Below are positions 27,502 through 37,071 of a stretch of DNA of 64,000 nucleotides, piece by piece (the first letter of the stretch is position 1; each line of letters opens with the position of its first letter). Location: contig NZ_FOVG01000001.1 of NCBI RefSeq assembly GCF_900115075.1, positions 868,001-932,000 on the forward strand, read 5' to 3'. The notes beneath the pieces are model-generated. The model ran no database searches, had not been told where the DNA came from, and saw only the letters and a list, made by a program, of their open reading frames with translations. Made by a program: the position numbers and the translations under genes. The stretch is from Candidatus Pantoea varia. GTDB taxonomy: Bacteria > Pseudomonadota > Gammaproteobacteria > Enterobacterales > Enterobacteriaceae.

Positions 27502-27654
27502 CAGTATCCACCTTCCCAAAAAGCCACAATAATGCAAAAAATACGGGGTTAGTATCGGCACGACCAGGTCAATATTGAGGCCGGAACAGAGAAAAGCGGG
27601 TCTGGTAAGCTGCGTAAGCCGGACGGCTGCGCGGAAATCACTCTACCGTTTAAA

Positions 27655-27675
27655 CCTGCGCCGAGATAGCGCAGG
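27655..27675 (-). terminator. Hairpin after sdaA
   Basis: CCTGCGC and GCGCAGG form a perfect seven-base stem; on the minus strand only TTT follows, so termination would be weak. Confidence 0.45.
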
Positions 27676-27725
27676 ATACGGATTTTATTACGTTTGCACG
27701 TTTTTTATTCAGTTAATCGTTTCGC

Positions 27726-29090
27726 TTAATCACACTGAACTTTAATCGCCAGGCCACCCCGCGACGTTTCACGGTATTTGGCGTTCATATCTTTACCGGT
27801 TTCATACATGGTCTCGATGACCTTATCCAGCGAGACGCGGGGTTCGCTGGTGCGACGAAGCGCCATGCGTGCCGCGTTAATCGCTTTAACCGAAGCAATA
27901 GCATTACGCTCAATGCAGGGCACCTGAACCTGACCAGCCACCGGGTCACAGGTCAGCCCCAGGTTATGCTCCATGCCGATTTCAGCGGCGACGCAGACCT
28001 GCTCCGGACTGCCGCCCAGTAGCTCAGCCAGACCCGCCGCCGCCATTGAACAGGCGACGCCGACTTCTCCCTGGCAACCCACTTCTGCACCTGAAATAGA
28101 GGCGTTCATTTTGTACAGCACGCCAATGGCACCAGAGGCGAGGAAATAGCGCAGGAAAATATCGGGCGTCACCGGCTCGATAAAGTGATCGTAGTAAGCC
28201 AGCACCGCAGGCACGATACCGCAGGCACCATTGGTCGGCGCGGTCACTACACGGCCGCCCGCAGCGTTCTCTTCGTTGACCGCCAGCGCATACATATTGA
28301 TCCAGTCGATAACAATCATCGGATCGCTGGAGTGCTTGTCAGAGGAGGTCAGCAGACGACGCAGTGAGGCGGCACGACGTGGCACACGCAGCGGTCCAGG
28401 CAATACGCCTTCGGTATTCAGACCGCGATCGATACAGGCCTGCATCGTCTGCCAGATGTTGGTGAAATAGGCGTGGATCGCGTCGCGGCTGTGCAGCGCC
28501 AGCTCATTTTTCATCACCAGGCCCGAGAGCGACAGACCGGTTTCACGGCAATGCGCCAGCAGATCTTTGGCGGAGTGGAACGGCCAGGGCACAGAGACTT
28601 CATCCAGTGCCGACTGGCCGAAGTGTTCTTCATCCACGATGAAACCGCCGCCCACTGAGTAATAGGTTTTCGACAGGATCAGCAGATCGCCCGCAAACGC
28701 CAGCAGGCGCAGGCCATTTTCATGCAGCGAAAGGTTCTCACTGCGAAACACCATGCCGCCTTCGCGCGGGAAATCGACTTCATGCGCGCCTTTCGCCAGC
28801 AGCAGTCGCTCACGCTGTTCGACATCTTTAATAAACGCGGGGATTGCATCAATATCCACCGTGTCCGGCGATTCGCCCGCCAGACCCATAATAATCGCGA
28901 TATCCGTGTGATGGCCTTTACCAGTCAGGGACAGAGAACCGTAAACATCTACGGCGATCCGGGTGACCTCCTGCAGCTTTCCCTGTTCGCACAGCAAATC
29001 CACAAACTGTTTACCCGCTTTCATCGGGCCGACAGTATGCGAACTCGAGGGGCCGATGCCCACTTTGAACATGTCGAAAACACTAATCAC
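27726..29090 (-). CDS. sdaA: L-serine ammonia-lyase (L-serine dehydratase) SdaA
   Basis: A 454-residue iron-sulfur enzyme, same length as in E. coli, converting L-serine to pyruvate and ammonia. The N-terminal beta domain carries [17 protein letters not shown]. The C-terminal alpha domain has cluster-binding cysteines in [26 protein letters not shown] and QVPCIERNA. Two GTG starts are in frame; the one at 29090 (ISVFDMF) has AGGAG eight bases upstream and matches the E. coli GTG-started protein, so it is preferred over the one at 29099. Confidence 0.96.
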   Translation of the reverse strand: MISVFDMFKVGIGPSSSHTVGPMKAGKQFVDLLCEQGKLQEVTRIAVDVYGSLSLTGKGHHTDIAIIMGLAGESPDTVDIDAIPAFIKDVEQRERLLLAKGAHEVDFPREGGMVFRSENLSLHENGLRLLAFAGDLLILSKTYYSVGGGFIVDEEHFGQSALDEVSVPWPFHSAKDLLAHCRETGLSLSGLVMKNELALHSRDAIHAYFTNIWQTMQACIDRGLNTEGVLPGPLRVPRRAASLRRLLTSSDKHSSDPMIVIDWINMYALAVNEENAAGGRVVTAPTNGACGIVPAVLAYYDHFIEPVTPDIFLRYFLASGAIGVLYKMNASISGAEVGCQGEVGVACSMAAAGLAELLGGSPEQVCVAAEIGMEHNLGLTCDPVAGQVQVPCIERNAIASVKAINAARMALRRTSEPRVSLDKVIETMYETGKDMNAKYRETSRGGLAIKVQCD

Positions 29091-29275
29091 AGGTGACACT
29101 CCTCACAATTATTATCAGTCTGCCGGGGCAGTTTATGGCGCCCATAGTAATAGCCATGCACCAGGAAAGAGCAGCTTTTCGCATGAAATAAACTTATCAA
29201 AACCAATAGAAAAAATTATAGCGTAACCCGGCAGTTCACTGACGGGCCTGGGAGGAAAAAACCGGCAACAGGGTC

Positions 29276-29839
29276 TCAGAATGCGATCTGCGTGCTCAAT
29301 GAACGGATAATTCCGGCGGTCATGCCCCACACCAGATAATCCTGATAGCGCGACAGCCAGACCGGGTGACGAACACCAGCCCGATGCACCTCCAGTGCGC
29401 TGTAGCGGCTGAGCTGCAAAGCCTCGGCCAGCGGCATCTCAAAGGCGCTGCTGACTTCATCCGGATTAAGGGTTAACCGCAGATCGGCCGGAATAATGCC
29501 CAGCACCGGCGTCACCTGAAAGCCGGTGCTGCTGGTCACTGCGGGCAGTGCGCCTAAGACCTCGACCTGCTGCGGGTCGATGCCGACCTCCTCCTGCGCT
29601 TCCCGCAGTGCAGTGGCGATCAAAGAGGCGTCGGTGTCATCCTGCATTCCGCCAGGAAAGGCGACCTGTCCGGCGTGTTTGCGCAGGGCGTGTGAACGCT
29701 GCGTCAGCAACAGACCCGGTTCAGGCCGCGCGACGATCGGCACCAGCACCGCCGCATGGCGTCCGGAGAGGCGCTGCGTGCTGCGGGCAGGCTGCTGTAA
29801 CAGAAAACGGCTGCGAAAAACGTCAAGCGTCAGTGCCAA
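29276..29839 (-). CDS. nudL: Nudix hydrolase NudL (putative CoA pyrophosphatase)
   Basis: A 187-residue Nudix protein. The Nudix box is at [25 protein letters not shown], with the CoA-specific upstream signature [21 protein letters not shown]. The family (E. coli NudL/YeaB, 192 aa) hydrolyses coenzyme A to phosphopantetheine and 3',5'-ADP. The frame is open for 37 more codons, but the TTG at 29839 is preferred: a perfect AGGAGG lies five bases before it and the following ALTLDVF matches the family. It overlaps the end of pabB by 17 bases, so translation is probably coupled. Confidence 0.9.
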   Translation of the reverse strand: MALTLDVFRSRFLLQQPARSTQRLSGRHAAVLVPIVARPEPGLLLTQRSHALRKHAGQVAFPGGMQDDTDASLIATALREAQEEVGIDPQQVEVLGALPAVTSSTGFQVTPVLGIIPADLRLTLNPDEVSSAFEMPLAEALQLSRYSALEVHRAGVRHPVWLSRYQDYLVWGMTAGIIRSLSTQIAF

Positions 29840-31202
29840 CTGAACCTCCTGCCTGTTCCAGCGCCGGTAAAATCCGGCTGACTTTGTCGAGCGTCTCCTG
29901 ATACTCCGCTTGTGGATCGCTGTCTGCCACCAGCCCGCCACCCGCGGCACAGTAGAGCTGCTGGCCTTCGGCGATCAATGTGCGAATAGTGATACTGGTA
30001 TCCATCCGGCCACACAGGCTGATATAGCCGATGCTGCCGCACCAGGCATTGCGTCGCTGAGGTTCCAGCTCATCAATAATCTCCATGGCCCGAATTTTGG
30101 GCGCACCGGTTATTGAGCCACCCGGAAAACAGGCGCGCAGCAGATCGGTGGCCTGCAGGCTGTCAGGCAGTTGCGCCCGCACCGTGCTCACCAGATGATG
30201 CACGGCGGGGAAGGGTTCAACCACAAACAGCTCTGGCACCGTAACCGAGCCGGGCAGCGCCACGCGGCCAATATCGTTGCGCAGCAAATCGACAATCATT
30301 AGATTCTCAGCCCGATCTTTCTCCGCATGGCGCAGCGACTCCGCCTGTTGTGCGTCGGCAATCGGATCGTCGCAGCGTGGCCGGGTTCCTTTGATGGGTC
30401 GGGTTTCGATCTGCCTGTTATTCAGCGACAAAAAACGCTCTGGCGACAGACTGAGGATCGCGCTGTCAGGCAGGCGCAGAAAAGCGCTGAACGGCGCGCG
30501 GTTTGCCGCATTAAGCAGAGTAAATGCCTGCCATTCATCACCCTGATAACCGGCCTGAAAACGTTGCGCAAGGTTCACCTGGTAACAGTCTCCGGCCTGA
30601 ATATAAGCCTGAACCGCCTCAAATCGCGTCGCGTATTCGGCATAGCTCAGATTAGAGCGCCAGCGGCTGGTGAGCGAAAAGGGCATGACTTCTCGCGCTG
30701 GCCACTGGGTCAGCCAGGCGGCGCGGGCTTCAATACTATTCAACGCCACCAGCGTCAGGGTTTGCTGATGATGGTCGGCAATCAATGCCCAGTCATAGAT
30801 CCCCACCGCCATATCAGGCGTGGTGAGATCGGCTGCGGCTTTTCGGGGCAGTGACTCAAACCGGCGTCCCAGATCATAACCAAACAGGCCCAGCGCACCG
30901 CCCTGAAACGGCAGGGCCTCGCTGGCTGCGGGCGTGATGCCCAGCGCATCACACTGCTGCTGCACCAGCAACAGGGGATCGGCAGTGGATTCGCGGGTGC
31001 CAGTCTGATCCGTCACGGTTGTTATCGCATCGCGGGTGATCAGGGTGGTGCGGGGATCGGCGGTCAGAATATCAAAGCGGTTGTCGCTGTGGCTGGCCTG
31101 CGCGGAGGAGAGCAGCATCGCCCAGGGCAGATGGGCAAAGGTGGCGAAACGCTGAGTCAGCGCGTCCGGGGTATAATCAAGCGTGAGGGTTTCAACAATC
31201 AT
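29823..31202 (-). CDS. pabB: Aminodeoxychorismate synthase component I, PabB
   Basis: A 459-residue chorismate-utilising enzyme (E. coli 453). With PabA it converts chorismate and glutamine-derived ammonia to 4-amino-4-deoxychorismate, toward p-aminobenzoate and folate. Visible landmarks are the PIKGTRPR loop (the TxxK/PIKGT motif characteristic of PabB), [19 protein letters not shown], and [16 protein letters not shown] near the end. The start is the ATG at 31202. It is the first gene of pabB-nudL and diverges from yoaH over 110 bases. Confidence 0.95.
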   Translation of the reverse strand: MIVETLTLDYTPDALTQRFATFAHLPWAMLLSSAQASHSDNRFDILTADPRTTLITRDAITTVTDQTGTRESTADPLLLVQQQCDALGITPAASEALPFQGGALGLFGYDLGRRFESLPRKAAADLTTPDMAVGIYDWALIADHHQQTLTLVALNSIEARAAWLTQWPAREVMPFSLTSRWRSNLSYAEYATRFEAVQAYIQAGDCYQVNLAQRFQAGYQGDEWQAFTLLNAANRAPFSAFLRLPDSAILSLSPERFLSLNNRQIETRPIKGTRPRCDDPIADAQQAESLRHAEKDRAENLMIVDLLRNDIGRVALPGSVTVPELFVVEPFPAVHHLVSTVRAQLPDSLQATDLLRACFPGGSITGAPKIRAMEIIDELEPQRRNAWCGSIGYISLCGRMDTSITIRTLIAEGQQLYCAAGGGLVADSDPQAEYQETLDKVSRILPALEQAGGSVGTDA

Positions 31203-31312
31203 CAGGCAGACAAATCAGAAAGCAAAGAGGCGGTCAGACTGACATATTTTTTCCTGACTGGCACCTGTTAGTTCCACGTGGGATACTGTCTGACCCAACG
31301 CAGGAGTGAAAC

Positions 31313-31507
31313 ATGTTTATTGGATTACCGGCTCTCTCTCATGAGCAGCAACAGCAGGCCGTCGAACGTATTCAGGAGTTGATGGCGGGTGGTTTATCGA
31401 GCGGTGAAGCGATCGCCCTGGTGGCGCAGGAAATCCGGCAGAATCACAAGGGCGAACGTGTCACGGCGATGTTCGAAGACGAAGATGACGAAAACGAAGA
31501 AGAGTAA
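31313..31507 (+). CDS. yoaH: UPF0181 protein YoaH
   Basis: A 64-residue small protein matching E. coli YoaH (59 aa): [37 protein letters not shown]. The helical, Gln/Glu-rich start resembles an antitoxin-like or UBA-like fold, but function is unknown. The last twelve residues are strongly acidic ([11 protein letters not shown]), a little longer than in E. coli. GCAGGAG lies before the ATG. It diverges from pabB and meets yoaB head to tail. Confidence 0.88.
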   Translation: MFIGLPALSHEQQQQAVERIQELMAGGLSSGEAIALVAQEIRQNHKGERVTAMFEDEDDENEEE

Positions 31508-31519
31508 CGCCCTGGATTA

Positions 31520-31864
31520 TTAACGTGCGGCGATGATTTTAATTTCGATTTTGTACTTTGGATTCAGCAGCCCGGCCTGAACCGTACAGCGCACTGGCGC
31601 ATTGCCTGGCGAGACCCAGGCGTCCCACGCGCGGTTCATGGCCGGGAAATCGGCTTTATCCACCAGAAACAGCGTCGCATCCAGAATTTTGCTTTTATCG
31701 CTGCCAAGGCGCGTCAGAATCGCGTCAATCACCGCCAGCGCATTGGCGGTCTGCGCTTCTGCGTCGGCGTCCAGATTTTCAGGCACGCTGGTGTAATAGA
31801 TCGTGTCGTTATGAATAACGGCTTCGGACATACGATGTTCCGGGTCAATGCGGGTAATACTCAT
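31520..31864 (-). CDS. yoaB: RidA-family protein YoaB
   Basis: A 114-residue protein of the Rid (YjgF/YER057c/UK114) family, identical in length to E. coli YoaB. Landmarks are YYTSVPENLDADAEAQTANAL, the substrate-cleft arginine in APVRCTVQAGL, and the end NPKYKIEIKIIAAR. RidA proteins hydrolyse reactive enamines/imines made by PLP enzymes; YoaB lacks a tested role as far as I know. The frame opens at 31921, but ATG 31864 has GGGAGAAACCG before it. The nearby sdaA, a dehydratase, is not an obvious partner. Confidence 0.88.
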   Translation of the reverse strand: MSITRIDPEHRMSEAVIHNDTIYYTSVPENLDADAEAQTANALAVIDAILTRLGSDKSKILDATLFLVDKADFPAMNRAWDAWVSPGNAPVRCTVQAGLLNPKYKIEIKIIAAR

Positions 31865-31931
31865 CGGTTTCTCCCTGGTTAATTGCGCATTAGCCTGGCA
31901 CACTCCTGATAGCGCTGTCACCCTTTACGCC

Positions 31932-32291
31932 TTACAGGCAGCGCTCAACAATCGCCTGTCTGTCCGCCATCACCTCCGGGGACATCCGGAAGGTGGTGAA
32001 ATATTTCACATCAGCACCTTTTCGGCGGGGCGAAACATCCGCAAATATCGAATCCTCCCAGGTAAAGACGCTGATCTCACTGCCGTTCGGCTGGGTGTGG
32101 GTGGTGCTATCTCGCGCAATGACGCTGGTGGTGGACCAGCCGCGATAGATACAGTCACTGAGCTGAGGAACGGTGCGGGTGCTTTGACCCTGAAAAACAG
32201 GCTGCTGCAGACGAGCCTGTTCAGGTGTAGGAGCCTGGCAGCCGCAGAGCAGCAGCACGCCAGCCAGAGAGCCGATGCGGACATAGTTCAT
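31932..32291 (-). CDS. Hypothetical lipoprotein
   Basis: A 119-residue protein with a short lipoprotein signal: MNYVRIGSLAGVLLLCGCQAP, where a lipobox (LLCGC) places the lipid-bearing cysteine at residue 18. The mature part has two cysteines (SDCIYRGW and VERCL at the C-terminus) that could form a disulfide, and a FTWEDSIFADVSP stretch. GGAGG six bases before ATG is a strong ribosome site. I do not recognise the family. The Asp/Gln residues after the cysteine (QAP, not D at +2) suggest sorting to the outer membrane. Confidence 0.7.
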   Translation of the reverse strand: MNYVRIGSLAGVLLLCGCQAPTPEQARLQQPVFQGQSTRTVPQLSDCIYRGWSTTSVIARDSTTHTQPNGSEISVFTWEDSIFADVSPRRKGADVKYFTTFRMSPEVMADRQAIVERCL

Positions 32292-32623
32292 AACGTTCCT
32301 CCGCCTGAGTCAGGCAGTCGGGTTAAGGCCATCTGCTTCACACCGCCTGAAGGGCAGTGTTAAGACAGTCTCAGCACGTCAGCCTACGGGTGCCACATCC
32401 CAACGGTAAGCTGATTTAATCATTATAATCCGGGCCTTTGTTTCCTCGCGGCGTTCCTCTGCATTTGATAACTGCATCACACTGTCGTGCCGACAGCTTC
32501 CGGGGCGGGGCATCCGCTGGCAATTGCGTTAACGGGCGGGAAGAGGCATGAATCAGGGGCGCTACCAACTTAAAAATGTTATAAATCAGCCGTAAAATGG
32601 CGCCACAGGATGAGGATTTAAGC
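32292..32623. other. Intergenic region without a gene
   Basis: About 330 bases between a divergent lipoprotein gene and a small membrane-protein gene. A TATAAT at 32424-32429 and a small hairpin (CTGTCG-TGC-CGACAG, 32482-32496) are the only signals I see. Confidence 0.4.
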
Positions 32624-32791
32624 ATGGCGAATACGCAGTATCTGTTTTGGGTTATGGCTGGCGCACTGACGCTGCTGTTTATTGTTATCGCGGCATTTGT
32701 GGGTTTATCCAAAGGCACTAAGCCGGGAGTTATCACCTTTGTGGTGCTGTTCATCATCATGCTGGCGGGCGCGCTCTACATACACCATTAG
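32624..32791 (+). CDS. Hypothetical small membrane protein
   Basis: A 55-residue product made almost entirely of two hydrophobic segments, YLFWVMAGALTLLFIVIAAFVG (about residues 6-27) and ITFVVLFIIMLAGALYIHH at the end, joined by a short SKGTKPG turn. It would form a hairpin in the inner membrane. GAGG lies eight bases before the ATG; a GTG-type earlier start at 32597 is less likely. I do not recognise it. The neighbours (an unknown lipoprotein and an acidic mini-protein) give no function. Confidence 0.6.
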   Translation: MANTQYLFWVMAGALTLLFIVIAAFVGLSKGTKPGVITFVVLFIIMLAGALYIHH

Positions 32792-32898
32792 CGCCGTCCG
32801 GTAGGGTCGTTTTCAGTCTCTTACAGCAATTTTACGTTTGGCTCACACTTCAGGCGGAAAATGTGCGGTCGGTGATGACGGTTAACTATGCTCAGTTG

Positions 32899-32918
32899 AA
32901 ATAGCAGCACTGCTATTT
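32899..32918. repeat. Perfect 20-bp palindrome before the acidic mini-ORF
   Basis: AAATAGCAG-CA-CTGCTATTT is fully symmetric. It ends six bases before the CGGAGG ribosome site of the next ORF. It could be an operator for a dimeric repressor or an mRNA 5' hairpin with a GCAC loop. Confidence 0.7.
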
Positions 32919-32934
32919 ATCACCGGAGGTAATT

Positions 32935-33042
32935 ATGTCTGAACGTCCTGATTACGATGAACCGCTGCCAGATGATGCTGAGATCTATCCGGAAGATGAA
33001 GAAGAGGATGAGGAAGACGATCCGTTAGAAAAGGATGTTTAG
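32935..33042 (+). CDS. Very acidic 35-residue mini-protein
   Basis: An ORF of 35 codons, ATG 32935 to TAG 33040, preceded by a strong ribosome site (CGGAGG, five bases from ATG). The product begins MSERPDYDEPLPDDAE and continues with an unbroken acidic run (EEEDEEDDP); well over half of the residues are Asp or Glu. No hydrophobic segment, so cytoplasmic. It is flanked by a perfect palindrome upstream and a 10-bp hairpin downstream, which together look like a stand-alone transcription unit. I do not recognise it. Acidic mini-proteins may mimic DNA or bind basic partners, but nothing here proves that. Confidence 0.6.
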   Translation: MSERPDYDEPLPDDAEIYPEDEEEDEEDDPLEKDV

Positions 33043-33094
33043 CCGTCTGAAAAGGCTGTCTGACGCAGTCCTGGTCTTCTGAATGCTGGCCTGC

Positions 33095-33129
33095 ACCGCA
33101 AAACCGCCAGTCGCGCAGTTTTGCGGTTT
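33095..33129 (+). terminator. Hairpin downstream of the acidic mini-ORF
   Basis: ACCGCAAAAC and GTTTTGCGGT form a perfect ten-base stem over 13 bases, followed by TTCTC. Termination is likely but the T tract is short. Confidence 0.55.
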
Positions 33130-33425
33130 CTCAGGTTCTTCGTCTCTTACGATGCTGTTTCAGGCTTGCATCTGCTGATAAATCCCTTGCTAATATTGCG
33201 ACCAGATTAACGTCCTCCGACTGTCCGGTCTATTCAGATTAATGTCTCAAAAAAAACGCTTAAATAAAGCAGTTTAATCAACGATGTTAATTAAATTAAC
33301 ATCGATAAAAATTATAAACTCTTTATTCATTCGGATTTTGATTTAACGCATTTTGTCACCTTGCTGAATTTAAGGTGAGCGGAATATTATCCCTGCCGCA
33401 AATTAGCTTTTAAAGCAGGGATAAA
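33130..33425 (+). promoter_or_regulatory. AT-rich region upstream of the carbonic anhydrase gene
   Basis: About 300 bases with several TTAAT/ATTAA clusters around 33270-33325, lower in GC than the surroundings. It presumably holds the promoter; I see no gene and no clear operator. Confidence 0.4.
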
Positions 33426-34163
33426 ATGAAACGATTAACACTCTTAAGTCTGGCTATGGCGATCTCTTTCATCAGCGCAGCGGGAGCGGCCGAACCGCAC
33501 TGGACGTACGAAGGTAAAGCGGGTCCGGAGCACTGGAGCGAACTGACCAGTGACTTCCATATCTGTCACGAAGGTAAGTCCCAGTCGCCGATTAATATTA
33601 AAGATCCGATTGAGGGACATTTACAGGCACTCGACCTGGCTTATCATACGTCAGCAGAGAAAATGATTAACAACGGCCACACTATTCAGGTGACCGTTGA
33701 TGAAGAAGATGATTTTGTTCTGGACAGTGAAAAGTTTACTCTGCGTCAGTATCACTTCCATACCCCAAGTGAAAACCAGATTAATGGAGAAACCTTTCCC
33801 CTCGAAGCCCACTTTGTACACAGCAAAGAGGATGGGGATCTGGCCGTTGTCGCGGTAATGTTTAACGTCGGCAAAGAGAATCCGGCGCTGACACCATTAA
33901 TTGCCGCGATGCCGAAAAGGGAAAATCAGCAGGTCAGTATTAATCGCCAGGTAAATTTGCGCGATCTCTTCCCGGAAGATCTGCACTATTATCGCTTCAG
34001 CGGCTCCCTGACAACGCCACCCTGCAGCGAAGGTATTCGCTGGCTGGTGATGAAACAGCCAGTTACGCTGTCTCAGGCACAGCTTGATGCCTTTAAACAG
34101 GCGCTGAAAACCACCAACAATCGTCCGTTGCAGCATCTCAACGGTCGCATGATTGTAGAGTAA
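33426..34163 (+). CDS. cah: Periplasmic alpha-type carbonic anhydrase
   Basis: A 245-residue enzyme that interconverts CO2 and bicarbonate. The N-terminal signal peptide (LTLLSLAMAISFISAAGAAE, about residues 4-22) sends it to the periplasm. Zinc ligands are the histidines in RQYHFHTPSEN and LEAHFVHS; HWSELTSDFHICHEGKSQSPINI and the late SLTTPPCSEG are the alpha-class signatures, and their cysteines form the usual disulfide. The alpha class is patchy in enterobacteria and absent from E. coli K-12. Its place inside an otherwise E. coli-like block suggests insertion or lineage-specific retention. A terminator follows. Confidence 0.92.
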   Translation: MKRLTLLSLAMAISFISAAGAAEPHWTYEGKAGPEHWSELTSDFHICHEGKSQSPINIKDPIEGHLQALDLAYHTSAEKMINNGHTIQVTVDEEDDFVLDSEKFTLRQYHFHTPSENQINGETFPLEAHFVHSKEDGDLAVVAVMFNVGKENPALTPLIAAMPKRENQQVSINRQVNLRDLFPEDLHYYRFSGSLTTPPCSEGIRWLVMKQPVTLSQAQLDAFKQALKTTNNRPLQHLNGRMIVE

Positions 34164-34236
34164 TTACCGCGTTTTCTGCCGTCTTTACGGTATCGATCCG
34201 CCAACAGGCTTATCGACACTACAGGCACTGCTCTTC

Positions 34237-34259
34237 AGGCGGCTATGAGCCGCCTTTTT
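34237..34259 (+). terminator. Terminator of cah
   Basis: AGGCGGC-TATGA-GCCGCCT followed by four T. Confidence 0.85.
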
Positions 34260-34404
34260 GACGTCTGCCCGCCAGGATTAAACGTCACTACCCCCCGCGT
34301 TAAATCCAACCGGATTCATCTAACCTTATGAAAATTATCGATTTTGCTTTGTTGATCCAATACTGACATAATTACAGTGTTTTTGCCGTTCTTAGTGAGG
34401 GTAT

Positions 34405-36321
34405 GTGGCAGACGATTTTGCAGTGGATGGCGCACTGGCGCTGGCGATCGCAGGCTTTAAGCCGCGTGAAGCACAACGTGAGATGGCGCAGGCGGTATCT
34501 GAAGCCGTAAAACAGCAGAGCGAACTGGTGGTTGAGGCCGGCACCGGCACCGGTAAAACCTATGCTTACCTGGCACCCGCCTTGCGGGCCGGTAAAAAAG
34601 TGATTGTCTCCACCGGATCCAAAGCGCTGCAGGATCAGCTCTATGGCCGCGATCTGCCCACCATGATCAAGGCGCTGAAGTTCAAAGGTAAAACCGCCTT
34701 GCTGAAAGGGCGCTCCAACTATCTCTGCCTGGAACGCATGGAACAACAATCGATGGCGGGCGGAGACCTCACCGTGCAGGCGCTGACCGATCTGGTAACG
34801 TTGCGCAGCTGGTCCTCACAGACCGAAGATGGCGACATCAGCAGCTGTGCTGGCGTCACCGAAGATAGCCCGGTCTGGCCACTGGTCACCAGCACCAACG
34901 ATAACTGCCTCGGCACCGATTGTCCGCGCTATAAAGAGTGTTTCGTGGTTAAAGCGCGTAAACGTGCCATGGACGCCGATGTGGTGGTCGTCAATCACCA
35001 CCTGTTTCTGGCCGACCTGGTGGTGAAAGAGGGCGGCTTTGGCGAACTTATTCCCGAAGCGGATGTGATGATCTTCGATGAAGCCCATCAGCTGCCCGAT
35101 ATCGCCAGTCAGTACTTTGGTCAACAGCTCTCCAGCCGTCAGTTACTCGATCTCGCCAAAGATATTATTACCGCTTACCGCACCGAAGTGCGTGATGCCC
35201 AACAGCTGCAGAAATCCGCTGACCGCCTGGCCCAGTGCGCGCAGGATTTCCGGCTGGCATTAGGCGATCCCGGCTACCGCGGTAATCTGCGCGAACTGCT
35301 GAGCGATAACCAGATATTGCGTATGTTCACCCTGCTGGATGATGCGCTCGAGCTCTGTTACGACGTCATCAAACTCTCACTGGGTCGTTCAGCCCTGCTG
35401 GATGCCGCCTTTGAGCGCGCCGCGCTTTACCGTACCCGCTTAAAACGGTTACGGGCGATTGACGAGCCGGGCTATAGCTACTGGTATGAATGTACCTCGC
35501 GTCACTTTATCCTGGCGCTGACGCCGCTCTCAGTAGCCGAACGCTTCCGTGAGGTGATGGACAACCGCAAGGCGGCCTGGATCTTCACCTCAGCGACCCT
35601 GGCGGTGGATGAGAAGATGGCCCACTTCGCCGAACGGCTGGGTGTGAATGCGGCAAAAAGCCTGATTCTGAATAGCCCGTTCGATTTTGCCAAACAGGCA
35701 CTGCTCTGCGTGCCGCGCAATCTTCCTGAACCTAACCGTCCTGGCGGCGCACGCCAGCTGGCTGCGATGATGAAGCCGCTGATTGATGCCAACAAAGGCC
35801 GCTGTTTCTTCCTCTGCACATCGCACCTGATGATGCGTGAGCTGGCGGCAGAATTCCGTGCCTCAATGACGCTCCCGGTGCTGGTGCAGGGCGAAACCAG
35901 CAAAGGTCAGTTACTGAAACAGTTCATCGACAAGGGCAACGCCCTGCTGGTGGCGACCAGCAGTTTCTGGGAAGGCGTGGACGTACGGGGTGATGCGCTG
36001 TCGTTGGTCATTATCGACAAACTGCCGTTCACCTCACCGGAAGATCCGCTGTTAAAAGCCAGAATGGAAGATTGCCGTATTCGTGGGGGCGATCCCTTTA
36101 CAGATGTGCAACTGCCGGATGCGGTGATCACCCTGAAGCAGGGGGTGGGACGTTTAATCCGGGATACGGACGATCGTGGCGTGCTGGTGATTTGCGATCA
36201 GCGGCTGGTATCCCGTCCCTATGGCGCGCTATTTCTCAATAGTCTGCCGCCGACGCCGCGTACCCGCGACATTGCCCGTGCCATCGCCTTTATCCGCCAG
36301 CAACCCGAACCAGATGCGTAA
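34405..36321 (+). CDS. yoaA: DinG-family ATP-dependent DNA helicase YoaA
   Basis: A 638-residue superfamily 2, XPD-like iron-sulfur helicase. Walker A is VEAGTGTGKTYAY (about residues 42-54); the cluster cysteines are in SNYLCLER, SSCAGV, NDNCLGTDCPRYKECF; the DEAH box is in MIFDEAHQLPDIAS; helicase motifs V and VI are SSFWEGVDVRGD and QGVGRLIRDTDDRG. E. coli YoaA works with HolC at stalled replication forks. The GTG at 34405 (after GAGGGTAT) gives the conserved N-terminus. tsaB follows after about 45 bases and may be co-transcribed. Confidence 0.95.
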   Translation: MADDFAVDGALALAIAGFKPREAQREMAQAVSEAVKQQSELVVEAGTGTGKTYAYLAPALRAGKKVIVSTGSKALQDQLYGRDLPTMIKALKFKGKTALLKGRSNYLCLERMEQQSMAGGDLTVQALTDLVTLRSWSSQTEDGDISSCAGVTEDSPVWPLVTSTNDNCLGTDCPRYKECFVVKARKRAMDADVVVVNHHLFLADLVVKEGGFGELIPEADVMIFDEAHQLPDIASQYFGQQLSSRQLLDLAKDIITAYRTEVRDAQQLQKSADRLAQCAQDFRLALGDPGYRGNLRELLSDNQILRMFTLLDDALELCYDVIKLSLGRSALLDAAFERAALYRTRLKRLRAIDEPGYSYWYECTSRHFILALTPLSVAERFREVMDNRKAAWIFTSATLAVDEKMAHFAERLGVNAAKSLILNSPFDFAKQALLCVPRNLPEPNRPGGARQLAAMMKPLIDANKGRCFFLCTSHLMMRELAAEFRASMTLPVLVQGETSKGQLLKQFIDKGNALLVATSSFWEGVDVRGDALSLVIIDKLPFTSPEDPLLKARMEDCRIRGGDPFTDVQLPDAVITLKQGVGRLIRDTDDRGVLVICDQRLVSRPYGALFLNSLPPTPRTRDIARAIAFIRQQPEPDA

Positions 36322-36365
36322 TTTTATGCTAAGATGCGCGCCGTTTTCTTTCTTCTGAGGTAGTC

Positions 36366-37064
36366 ATGTCAGCCCGAATTTTAGCGCTGGATACGGCAAC
36401 AGAAGCCTGTTCAGCCGCCTTGCTGAATCAGCAACAGATTGATGCCCGATTTGAGATCGCCCCGCGCGATCACACCCAGCGTATTTTACCGCTGGTCGAG
36501 GAGCTCCTGCTGGCGCAGCAGCTGGAACTGACCGATCTGGACGCGCTCGCCTTTGGTCGCGGCCCCGGCAGTTTTACCGGCGTGCGCATTGGCATTGGTA
36601 TTGCGCAGGGTCTGGCACTGGGTGCCTCACTGCCGATGATCGCGGTTTCCACGCTGGCGACGCTGGCGGAAGGCGCATGGCGTCTGCACGGGGCAACCCG
36701 GGTATTAACCGCTATTGATGCGCGAATGGGCGAGGTCTACTGGGCCGAATATCAGCGTGATGAGCAGGGCGCCTGGCAGGGTGAAGCCAGCGAAAGCGTG
36801 CTGTCGCCCGAGGCGGCACTGGCACGGATGCAGGCACTCTCTGGCGAGTGGATGACCGCAGGCACTGGCTGGCAGGCTTATCCCGCCCTGCAGCAGGATC
36901 ATGAACTGACCCTGACCGCCAGTGAGGTTACCCTGCCTGCTGCACAGGATATGCTGCCGCTGGCGACGCTTGCGCTGGCGCAGGGGAAGACGCTACTGCC
37001 GGAGACAGCAGAGCCGACTTATCTGCGAAATGAAGTCGCCTGGAAAAAATTACCTGGCCGGTAA
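36366..37064 (+). CDS. tsaB: tRNA t6A modification protein TsaB
   Basis: A 232-residue protein (E. coli YeaZ, 231) that dimerises with TsaD and, with TsaE and TsaC, makes N6-threonylcarbamoyladenosine at position 37 of ANN-reading tRNAs. The ASKHA fold is recognised by [15 protein letters not shown] at the start, [23 protein letters not shown] and [16 protein letters not shown]. TsaB keeps the fold without being the catalytic subunit. Start ATG 36366 follows GAGGTAGTC. The sigma-E-like promoter of yeaY begins right after its stop. Confidence 0.95.
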   Translation: MSARILALDTATEACSAALLNQQQIDARFEIAPRDHTQRILPLVEELLLAQQLELTDLDALAFGRGPGSFTGVRIGIGIAQGLALGASLPMIAVSTLATLAEGAWRLHGATRVLTAIDARMGEVYWAEYQRDEQGAWQGEASESVLSPEAALARMQALSGEWMTAGTGWQAYPALQQDHELTLTASEVTLPAAQDMLPLATLALAQGKTLLPETAEPTYLRNEVAWKKLPGR

Positions 37065-37071
37065 AATGCAC

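Noticed and set aside
29840-29950. Longer nudL with 37 extra N-terminal residues
   Set aside because: The extra part is inside pabB in another frame, is Arg-rich and unlike the family; an AGGAGG sits exactly before TTG 29839.
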